Shown here piece after piece: positions 13,500-19,650 of a stretch of 19,650 nt of DNA. Position 1 is the stretch's first letter. Each line of letters starts with the position of its first letter. The notes under the pieces were generated by a model. That model made no database searches. It was not told the DNA's origin and worked only from the letters and a program-made list of their open reading frames with translations. Source of the stretch: CAZDAM01 sp964503595 (GTDB taxonomy: Bacteria; Muiribacteriota; UBA6191). Position numbers and translations under genes: made by a program. The stretch is from positions 1 to 19,650 of the forward strand of contig CAZDAM010000064.1 of the NCBI GenBank assembly GCA_964503595.1, read 5' to 3'.

Positions 13500-15275
13500 T
13501 TATTCTGCCCTGCCCGGAAGCCGAAGGCAAACCTCAAGCCCACCTACCGGATTAGGGCTCAGTTTCAGACTTCCCTGAAAGAACTGCACCCACCGTGACA
13601 CCATAGGCAGGCCAAAGCCAGTTCCTTTTTCTCCCTGAGTCCCACTGCGAACCAGACTTTTTCCCGCATGCAGGGCTTTTTCACATTCCTCTTCACTCAT
13701 CCCCACCCCAAAGTCCATCAGGCTTAGAATTACATCCGAGTCTCGGGAATATGCACTCCAGACAATGCGCGAACCCGGGTGGGAAAACTTGATGGCATTG
13801 GACATCAGATTGGAGAGAACGCTTAAAAGGAACCATTCCCGATCCACATGAATCTTCAGATTTTCTTCCAGTCTGATTTCAAGATGAAGTTCCTTGTCAT
13901 CCAGACGGTTGGCATAAAGAAGCTCCAGATCCTCGGTGATTTCCGCAACATCCACCCATTCCATACGGGCTTCAATTCTGCCTTCCTCAACAGCCATGAG
14001 TTCTCGAAAACGGTTCAGAAAAGACGATGTTTCCCGGGCGACCTGAACCAGAGATTCCACGCCCTTTTGAGAAGAATCTTCCTGCTTCAGGTTGGATAGT
14101 CCCAACTGAACGGACCCGATCATATTTCCCAGATCATGAGTGAGCATTCGGGAAAGCTGCTTCTGTTCTTCATAACGCTCAAAAAGTTCGGCAGTCCGAT
14201 CCCGCACCTGCCGTTCCAGATCATCCACACTCTTCTGAAGCTTGTTTCTTAACTCTTCTACCTGTTCCTGCCTGAATTTCAGTGAGTCACACATGAAATC
14301 AAACCCGCGAGCAAGTTCTCCAAGCTCATCATCAAAGCCAGGTTCCAGATGCGGATTCAGATTTCCCTGAGCAACTTCCTTTGCTGCCTCGGCCAGATTT
14401 CGCACCGGACTTGTCAGACGCCTGACCAGCCAGAAGCCACTGAGAGAAGCCAGGCAGGCCAGCAGGATCCCCAAAGCTCCAACCTGCTCTCTCAAACGCT
14501 GAATCGGCAGACTCATTTCCGATTTTGGAATCAGGAGATTCAGATGATATCCGGGAAGGCTTGCCAGCTCCTGGGAACGGATCTCAAACTGCCCGGAAGC
14601 TTCCCATTCAGCCGGAGCATTCCGGGTCCGGTACAAGACCTGGCGTTCCTGTCCCAGAAGGACCAGAGCCCGCAAATGATCATCCTTTTGCCAGCCGGAA
14701 GCAATCACATCGATTCGATGAAAGAACTCCCTGAGATCAATCGCACCTTCCAGCAGATGTTTCTGGCCTGTTTCCCCTTCAAATACCACTCCCACCGGAA
14801 GCTCAGGCACCTCACTCAGAAGAGAGGAAGGCCGAATGGATCCCATGTAGGAACCCACACTTTCCTTAAGCCGTGAAAGAGTCCTTTCTTCCGGTTTTCG
14901 GGTCACTCTCAGATGCCAGGTGGAGGAAAACCAGGACGGCTCCTGCCCGCCTTTCAGAACCCGCAGCTCCAGAAAATGGGGGTAGGTCTTCTGAAACTGA
15001 AGCAGAAGATTGCGAAGTCCGGAATCCTTATCCCAGTCTTCAAGAAGCTGCTCATGCAAGAAAGGGAGTTCTGACAAAAGCTTCAGACCTGCCATCCCCG
15101 GATGGAGAAGATCCTCGACTTCATGGTTTAAAGCCGTCGAAGCCAGAAGAGTTTCATTCTCCATTTCCTTTGTCAGGCTCTGGGAAAACTGCTTGAGACT
15201 GCTCAGGTAAAACACTACCAGAGGCAAAAGAGTCAGGCCCGTAAGAGTCAGAAAAATCCGGCGCTGAAAACTCAT
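13500..15275 (-). CDS. Membrane sensor histidine kinase with HAMP domain
   Basis: Order of parts: TM1 about 8-26, a large periplasmic sensor domain 27-263 with no specific family match, TM2 about 266-284, HAMP about 285-340, a coiled coil to about 375 (RQEQVEELRNKLQKSVDDLE), the phospho-acceptor H380 in MLTHDLGN, and an ATPase domain with N box LSNLMSNAIKFS, G1 DFGVGM (521-526) and G2 GEKGTGFGLPMVS. The H-D-L-x-N form differs from the common H-E-x-x-N but is seen in active kinases. Length is 591. It begins 3 bases after the PstS-like gene stop (TAA CCC ATG) and is followed by its response regulator, so the secreted PstS-like protein is a plausible accessory ligand sensor for the periplasmic domain. 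Confidence 0.93.
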   Translation of the reverse strand: MSFQRRIFLTLTGLTLLPLVVFYLSSLKQFSQSLTKEMENETLLASTALNHEVEDLLHPGMAGLKLLSELPFLHEQLLEDWDKDSGLRNLLLQFQKTYPHFLELRVLKGGQEPSWFSSTWHLRVTRKPEERTLSRLKESVGSYMGSIRPSSLLSEVPELPVGVVFEGETGQKHLLEGAIDLREFFHRIDVIASGWQKDDHLRALVLLGQERQVLYRTRNAPAEWEASGQFEIRSQELASLPGYHLNLLIPKSEMSLPIQRLREQVGALGILLACLASLSGFWLVRRLTSPVRNLAEAAKEVAQGNLNPHLEPGFDDELGELARGFDFMCDSLKFRQEQVEELRNKLQKSVDDLERQVRDRTAELFERYEEQKQLSRMLTHDLGNMIGSVQLGLSNLKQEDSSQKGVESLVQVARETSSFLNRFRELMAVEEGRIEARMEWVDVAEITEDLELLYANRLDDKELHLEIRLEENLKIHVDREWFLLSVLSNLMSNAIKFSHPGSRIVWSAYSRDSDVILSLMDFGVGMSEEECEKALHAGKSLVRSGTQGEKGTGFGLPMVSRWVQFFQGSLKLSPNPVGGLEVCLRLPGRAE

Positions 15276-15278
15276 GGG

Positions 15279-15722
15279 TTAATGATGCCTGACCTCAAGA
15301 ATCCGGACTCCTTCAGGGAGTTCAACCGGTTCTTCACAGTAAGCAATGCTTTGGGGATTTAAAATCAGATAACGCAGGGCCGCCCGGCAGTTCTTCTTGA
15401 CTCTGGGCTCCAGCTGTCCATAAGTGATGAAGCGCTTCAGCCAGTAGTCCTTCATCTGCTGATGGTTCATATTCAGGTAATCACGGGCAAAATCCTGGCG
15501 AAGGAATGAATCAAACGGATGCTCGATGACCTCAAGCCTGATTCCATCAACCCTGTCCACCTGCATCAGAAACAGCGATTTCAGATCCTTGGCCCGGATA
15601 CTTCCAAGCTCTGAAGCCCCTGAAAGCAGAATTCTGATTTCTCCAGAGTAAAGGCAGGAGGCAAAGCTTAGAAACAGGAGAAACCTAAAAAGCAAAATAC
15701 ACCGATGCCCAGAACTCTTCAT
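15279..15722 (-). CDS. Small secreted PstS-like periplasmic protein
   Basis: The protein has 147 residues with a signal peptide (1-25, ILLFRFLLFLSFASCLYS). The mature part follows the single-lobe phosphate-binding-like pattern found in short PstS relatives: ASELGSIRAKDLKSLFLMQV (start of a helix after the first strand), FDSFLRQDFARDYLNMN-type helix, MKDYWLKRFITYGQ, and RYLILNPQSIAYCEE near the end, matching the family's V-x-x-NP-G-AIGY motif. FASC at 20-23 is a marginal lipobox. It overlaps the porin gene by 38 bases in another frame and is 3 bases from the kinase. Full PstS proteins have about 320 residues; this one cannot close on a ligand like a two-lobed binder. Inference: an accessory sensor or anion-binding component of this porin/kinase system. 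Confidence 0.75.
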   Translation of the reverse strand: MKSSGHRCILLFRFLLFLSFASCLYSGEIRILLSGASELGSIRAKDLKSLFLMQVDRVDGIRLEVIEHPFDSFLRQDFARDYLNMNHQQMKDYWLKRFITYGQLEPRVKKNCRAALRYLILNPQSIAYCEEPVELPEGVRILEVRHH

Positions 15723-16914
15723 CGTCTGCCCGAAGGGTCGAATCGTATTCTGACTGCAGCCATTCCAGCTTCAGTCCGGAATCATCCCTTAAACGGTAGT
15801 TCAGTCCATACACCTGTCGATTCTGATCCAGGGGAGTCTGAATCCCATCCAGAATATTCATTTTCTCAAGTCTTACAAAGGCCGTCAGAAACTCGGTGAT
15901 TCCCCAGGAAGGCATGACATACCAGGCTCGGATATCCCTTTCTCCAAGAACGGAATCCTGAGTTTCTCCAAAACCTAGACTGGCCTGAAGAGCGAGGCGT
16001 TTTCTTCTGGCATCCATTTCAAACTGCCAGGCCTCATAGCGGCCTTTACCATTGATGGGTCGCCCGTCATAGTCAAAATCCCGGGTGTCGGAATAGTGCA
16101 GGGCCGCGAGTTTCAGGTGATTCCACGGATCAAGACTCAATTCAATCTTCTGCCCGAATGCCTTGGAGCTATCCTTGTCAATTCCCGCACCACTCAGTCC
16201 GGACGGAATCCTGGGTACTCCGGAAGTCTGGGTATCAATCCCGTTTCCGGTGAAAGCCATCATGTCGATCCTTCTTCCGGAACGGTAGGTTCCAGAAGAC
16301 ACAGCCATCCCGACATAGGCCAGAGGAAGAATCGAACGGTTCAGAAGAGGCTTTTGAATCCCCGGAGTCAGGTGAGGATAGTGGTGCTGATTCCACCAGG
16401 TCGGTATGAAGGACTGTCCTGCCCTGATTTTCAGCCCTTTGCTGGCTTCCCACTCAATCCAGCTTCGTTCCAGCTCCACCTGGCTTCCTGAATGCGCCCA
16501 TTCAAGCTCGGTCAAGAATGTCAGCCGACCTTTTTTTGACTGCAGAAACAGGGCTGTGTGCCCCTGATCAAAACTATCCGCCACCGTGCTTGAAGAAGTG
16601 TTGATGGACCGCCAGGTATTCTGGGTATAGCCGTGAATATGAACAGCTTCCCGATTCTTTTCCTGAACCTGTTCCAGCTCCTCCTGATTGATGGCTGTGT
16701 CTTCCTGAATTTCTTCCAGTCTTGCTTCAAGTCTGGCAATCCTCTGATTCTGCTCCTTTATGGCTTCGGCCTGGGCTTCAATAATTGCCTGCTGCTTGAA
16801 AAGCATGGCTTCCATCTTCTCAAGGCTCGAATCCGACCAGCCAAGGCCAGATGCAATGGCGAACACCACAAGGATCCGAAGAATCCTTTCAGGGCTTACA
16901 GATTCATGTTCCAT
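15685..16914 (-). CDS. Outer-membrane porin-like protein with N-terminal coiled coil
   Basis: After an N-terminal signal region (RILRILVVFAIASG, about 10-24) comes a long coiled coil at 30-88 (MEAMLFKQQAIIEAQAEAIK ... IARLEARLEEIQED) and then alternating amphipathic strands typical of a beta-barrel, such as LTFLTELEWAHSG, LKIRAGQSFIP and KLEWLQSEYD, ending in the terminal Phe of ASVYFAF recognised by the BAM machinery. This layout resembles trimeric coiled-coil porins of the DcaP or phosphate-selective type, 409 residues. The start at 16914 has AGAGGA 7 bases upstream. It is the first gene of the porin/PstS-like/kinase/regulator operon. Substrate unknown; pairing with a PstS-like protein hints at a small anion, which is inference. 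Confidence 0.82.
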   Translation of the reverse strand: MEHESVSPERILRILVVFAIASGLGWSDSSLEKMEAMLFKQQAIIEAQAEAIKEQNQRIARLEARLEEIQEDTAINQEELEQVQEKNREAVHIHGYTQNTWRSINTSSSTVADSFDQGHTALFLQSKKGRLTFLTELEWAHSGSQVELERSWIEWEASKGLKIRAGQSFIPTWWNQHHYPHLTPGIQKPLLNRSILPLAYVGMAVSSGTYRSGRRIDMMAFTGNGIDTQTSGVPRIPSGLSGAGIDKDSSKAFGQKIELSLDPWNHLKLAALHYSDTRDFDYDGRPINGKGRYEAWQFEMDARRKRLALQASLGFGETQDSVLGERDIRAWYVMPSWGITEFLTAFVRLEKMNILDGIQTPLDQNRQVYGLNYRLRDDSGLKLEWLQSEYDSTLRADDEEFWASVYFAF

Positions 16915-16971
16915 TCATCTATCCTCTGTCACAATTCACGCGCGTAACATCTAACACCAGAGCCGGAAATT
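16915..16971. promoter_or_regulatory. Divergent intergenic region between porin and MMPL genes
   Basis: This 57-base region must hold start signals for both the porin operon (minus) and the MMPL gene (plus), or the latter is served from further away. I find no convincing -35/-10 pair on either strand. It contains the 8-base palindrome ACGCGCGT (16938-16945) and a loose CTCTG ... CAGAG inverted pair, either of which could be part of an operator. Confidence 0.35.
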
Positions 16972-18951
16972 ATGCCGCTTCAGTCTATCATTCTGCGACC
17001 AACAGCCCTGATTCTCATACTGGGGATTCTGATCAGTCTTCCCTTTGTTTCAATTCATCAGGATAGCTCTCTCACCCGCTGGCTTCCACAAGATTCCCCG
17101 GCCATGCAGGCATTTCGGATCTTAAAAGAGCAGTACGATATCCACGAGGTCATGATTCTCTCAAAGCCCGATTCCAAAGCTGGACCGGATCGGGAAATTT
17201 CGGGAGCCCGACTGATCTTAAGCCCCGACTCTGCTCGTGAACTTGTAGAAGAAAATGCCAATCTGAAACTTCATCCATTCTTTGGCCCCCTTCTTTATCG
17301 TGAGGGAAACCAGCTGGCCTACTATGAAATCGAGGACCCGGCAAGACTCCCGGATTTTTCTGAACTCAGACTCAGCCCTGATGAAGGAATTTTTTCTGAA
17401 ACCTATCTGAACCGGGCCATGGATGAGGTTGCCCAGAAATCCAGTGCCCCCTGGTTTGTACTCTTTGGAACCATCAGTCTTGTGATTTTGAGCTTAAGCT
17501 TCGGCTCGGTGAAAACTTCCCTTGGTCTGATGCTTGTAAGCGGACCGGGAATTCTCCTGGCCCTGGCATTGCACCAGAAGTTCTTTGGCCCTCTCTATCC
17601 GATCAGCCTGATGGCACCTCCCATCATCTTTCTTCTGACCCTGACGGCAAGCCTTCACCGCATGGCAGCCCTCAAGGCAAATCCTGCGGCTCACTGGCGC
17701 CCGACCATACTCGCTCTTGGAACATCTGCCGCCGGATTCTTCACCCTGACAACAAGCTCCCTGACCCCGGCAATTGCTCTTGGCGTCATGACGGGTACAG
17801 GAATTCTTTTCAACCTCCTGAGTCTTATGGTCCTGCTTCCCCTCATCCGCTTTCAGACTCCGGCCTCAAGAATGCGCCTGCCCTTTCAACGGTCCCTGGT
17901 GGAGCTACTATCCCGCTTCGGAAAAGCTTTTGCCCTGATCATGAGCATTGTTTTTTTCCTTTCCCTGTATCAGATGCAAAAGCTGGTTTTTGCATCTGAG
18001 CCCCTGCCCATGCTTCCTTCCCAGAACTCATTTCGAATTCATGCGGAAACGCTTCAGAACAAAGGAGGGTTTCTTCCCATGACCCTGATTCTGCCGCTTC
18101 AGGGAACACTGGGCACGAATGGACTTCTGGAACTGGAAAGGGCCTTTGTCGGACTTCCAGCTCTTTTGGGAGTACACGGAGCTTTGGACTGGATCCGCCT
18201 GGCTTCCCTGAATGTTTATGAACGCTGGGAGATCCCGGAGGATTCCTCAGATCTTGAACTTCTGATGGAAGGACTCCTGGAAGAAGGTTCTCCTTCACAT
18301 GAGTTTCTGGGAAATGATTTCCTGAGACTGGAACTTCAATGGGACCCGAGGCATCGCTCCCGGATTCCAGCCGATCTCAACCTCCTTCAGTCAAGACTCG
18401 AAAATCTGGGATATCGGCCAGTTCTTGGAGGGCTTTCCCGCATCGCCATGGATATGGATCGGGAAATGCTCCAGCTTTTTTCCCGCTGCTTTCCCCTCTC
18501 GGTCATATTGATTTTCTGTGCTCTGATTCTAAGTGGTTCAGGACTTCTGCGCGCCTTGTTTGCACTCATTCCCAATCTTCTTCCCATCACTCTGATCCTC
18601 GCAGTGCAGGCCTGGGCTGAAATTCCCGTGGATCTGGCCGGAAGCATCATGGGGGCCATTCTCTTGGGTATTGCTGTGGATGACACCCTGCATATTCTGG
18701 AGGATTTCAGAAACCATGATATAAGCTGGTTTCTACAGCACAGTCTACGGGCAGTCCTTCTGACTTCCCTGGTTCTGGTTCTGGGGTTTGGAGGCTTTTT
18801 TCTGGCCCCCTTTGGACCCATACGCCAGTTTGGGTTCTACCTGAGTGTCGGAGCCATGATTGCGTTTGTATCCGATGTCTTCGGATTTGCTGGCTGGCTG
18901 TCCTCCCAGAAAACTTCTTCAAGAGTCCCCGCCGAAAAATCGATTGAATAG
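16972..18951 (+). CDS. MMPL/RND-superfamily membrane transporter
   Basis: This is an integral inner-membrane protein with the RND duplication: TM1 (about 6-28), periplasmic loop (29-158), five TMs (about 160-292), TM7 (about 317-336), second loop (about 337-500), then five TMs to about 645. The family signature GIAVDDTLHILEDFR follows TM10, carrying the two Asp residues of the proton relay. The soluble loops are short (659 residues against roughly 750-1000 in common members). MMPL proteins export lipids, hopanoids, pigments or peptides. It is divergent from the porin operon and has no adaptor or outer-membrane factor gene beside it. A role in moving the lipidic product of the nearby polyketide operon is attractive but rests on proximity only. 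The ribosome site is weak (GGA 4 to 5 bases before the ATG). Confidence 0.88.
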   Translation: MPLQSIILRPTALILILGILISLPFVSIHQDSSLTRWLPQDSPAMQAFRILKEQYDIHEVMILSKPDSKAGPDREISGARLILSPDSARELVEENANLKLHPFFGPLLYREGNQLAYYEIEDPARLPDFSELRLSPDEGIFSETYLNRAMDEVAQKSSAPWFVLFGTISLVILSLSFGSVKTSLGLMLVSGPGILLALALHQKFFGPLYPISLMAPPIIFLLTLTASLHRMAALKANPAAHWRPTILALGTSAAGFFTLTTSSLTPAIALGVMTGTGILFNLLSLMVLLPLIRFQTPASRMRLPFQRSLVELLSRFGKAFALIMSIVFFLSLYQMQKLVFASEPLPMLPSQNSFRIHAETLQNKGGFLPMTLILPLQGTLGTNGLLELERAFVGLPALLGVHGALDWIRLASLNVYERWEIPEDSSDLELLMEGLLEEGSPSHEFLGNDFLRLELQWDPRHRSRIPADLNLLQSRLENLGYRPVLGGLSRIAMDMDREMLQLFSRCFPLSVILIFCALILSGSGLLRALFALIPNLLPITLILAVQAWAEIPVDLAGSIMGAILLGIAVDDTLHILEDFRNHDISWFLQHSLRAVLLTSLVLVLGFGGFFLAPFGPIRQFGFYLSVGAMIAFVSDVFGFAGWLSSQKTSSRVPAEKSIE

Positions 18952-19403
18952 AGGTGGAATCCATCTTCAATCCCCAGCTGCCTGATGATGGATTTTTTCC
19001 GATCCAGGTAGTAAAGAACGGACCTTTCACTGAGGATCTTCCAGACTTTTTCACCAACTCTTTGTCTGGTCTCTTCCATGGCTTCACGGATTCTTCCCCC
19101 AACCTTCTTCTGAATCACCGAAGTAGGAGTCAGAAAGGATACTCCTCCGGGAAAGAGAAGATGAAGGTGGGGTCTTTCATCCTTCAGAACTTCCTCGCGG
19201 TTCTGATCAAACCAGGCTTTGACTTCTTCCCGATCATCGCGATCATAAACCAGAAGAAAAAGCTTATCCGGCTCCGTAGGAAAATCGCCCTGACGGTAAA
19301 CTCCGCTTGAGGAAAAAACCGGCATCAGAGCTTCTTTGAACGCTTCAAAATCCACCGCACAAAGGGGTCGGGCCAAAAGAAAGATCGAAAGGAGAAAACG
19401 CAT
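18837..19403 (-). CDS. Secreted protein of unknown function, overlapping the MMPL gene antisense
   Basis: I do not recognise the family. From the ATG at 19403 there is a signal peptide (MRFLLSIFLLARPLCA) and a mature domain with beta-alpha character: KLFLLVYDRDDREEVKAWFDQ, HLHLLFPGGVSFLTPTSVI, a Lys/Arg-rich helix (KKVGGRIREAMEETRQRVGE), and SVLYYLDRKKSIIRQLGI. The alternation could suggest a thioredoxin-like or nucleotide-binding fold, but no catalytic motif is visible. The open frame extends upstream to 19448; GGGGT just before 19403 and the signal peptide support the shorter form (188 aa). The last 38 codons lie inside the MMPL gene on the opposite strand (115 bases), so this tail is probably poorly conserved. 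It follows the HNH gene by about 80 bases. Confidence 0.72.
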   Translation of the reverse strand: MRFLLSIFLLARPLCAVDFEAFKEALMPVFSSSGVYRQGDFPTEPDKLFLLVYDRDDREEVKAWFDQNREEVLKDERPHLHLLFPGGVSFLTPTSVIQKKVGGRIREAMEETRQRVGEKVWKILSERSVLYYLDRKKSIIRQLGIEDGFHLYSIDFSAGTLEEVFWEDSQPANPKTSDTNAIMAPTLR

Positions 19404-19486
19404 ACCCCGATCATATCGACCAGAAAGGAAAGCAGGCAACCTCAACAATACCAGACAAGCTTACAGAAAGTTTCCTGCTATGGATT

Positions 19487-19650
19487 TTACTCCCGGCTCC
19501 TTTCATGCACCAGAGCATGATGCCTGAGACAGAGCCTCATCAGATTTTCCACCGTGTTCTTTCCGCCCCTTGAGACCGGAATTCTGTGATGAATATGCAA
19601 AAACCGCCTTCCTTCACAGCGTTTTCCCTTGAAATGGAAGGTGCACTGGC
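19487..19650 (-). CDS. HNH endonuclease, C-terminal part (runs off the right edge)
   Basis: The minus frame open from the right edge to a TAA at 19487-19489 encodes 53 residues of a typical HNH nuclease C-terminus: CQCTFHFKGKRCEGRRFLHI then HHRIPVSRGGKNTVENLMRL and CLRHHALVHE. The metal-site residues H-H (HIHH), N (ENLMRLC) and H (RHHALVH) are present, with cysteines of a possible zinc finger. The N-terminus is outside the window, so domain context (stand-alone nuclease, mobile-element protein or repeat-associated cassette) is unknown. Confidence 0.85.
   Translation of the reverse strand, partial: QCTFHFKGKRCEGRRFLHIHHRIPVSRGGKNTVENLMRLCLRHHALVHERSRE

Noticed and set aside
16938..16945. ACGCGCGT palindrome as an operator
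   Set aside because: An 8-base palindrome without a second copy or clear promoter context is too weak to call alone; mentioned only in the intergenic entry.
19409..19438. TTGCCT ... TATGAT as a promoter giving a leaderless transcript for the unknown secreted protein
   Set aside because: The -35 is poor, the spacer is 18 and the start would fall on the ATG; plausible but unsupported.
1..19650. CRISPR arrays, insertion sequences, rRNA or phage genes
   Set aside because: No regularly spaced repeats, transposase, rRNA-like or phage structural sequence was seen; the HTH and HNH fragments at the edges alone do not show a mobile element.

Overview
The window is a gene-dense stretch from a Gram-negative bacterium. 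The Gram-negative assignment rests on a porin-type outer-membrane barrel, several secreted proteins, a YceI-like periplasmic protein and an RND/MMPL-type membrane protein. Base composition is moderate, most genes lie on the minus strand, and 4-base stop/start overlaps are common. The lineage cannot be fixed from the sequence alone. A Deltaproteobacteria/Bdellovibrionota-like or similar deep Gram-negative lineage would fit the gene set, but that is only a guess. Most genes look like ordinary chromosome. Bases 1-683 and the remnants around 5.47-5.98 kb are the untidy parts.

Layout. (1) 1-683: the start of a small HTH regulator running off the left edge, then a gap with no confident gene. (2) 684-879: tRNA-Ser(UGA) with its own promoter and terminator. 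(3) 899-2942: a promoter followed by a coiled-coil protein, ornithine aminotransferase (rocD) and a Nudix hydrolase. (4) 2947-5630: sulfate activation genes cysD and cysN, the latter with a decayed C-terminal APS-kinase-like domain; a 53-codon ORF ends on the base before the cysD start. (5) 5624-5984: remnants of two divergent genes, one of them an acetyltransferase C-terminus. (6) 5979-8631: a divergent pair, a cryptochrome/photolyase and a secreted PHB-depolymerase-type esterase, with a spaced inverted repeat between their starts.

(7) 8570-12766: a tightly coupled four-gene minus-strand operon. In transcription order it encodes a B12-type radical SAM enzyme, a secreted YceI-like protein, a type III polyketide synthase and an FAD-dependent oxidoreductase. 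It looks like a small pathway for a lipidic polyketide or quinone-like compound and is the most interesting system here. (8) 12819-16914: a second four-gene minus-strand operon encoding a coiled-coil porin, a small PstS-like periplasmic protein, a sensor histidine kinase and an OmpR-type response regulator. It reads as an envelope sensing unit. It lies directly upstream of operon 7 with only about 50 bases and no visible terminator between, so the two could be co-transcribed. (9) 16972-18951: a divergent MMPL/RND-type transporter. (10) 18837-19650: an unrecognised secreted protein whose 3' end overlaps the transporter gene antisense, and the C-terminus of an HNH endonuclease at the right edge.
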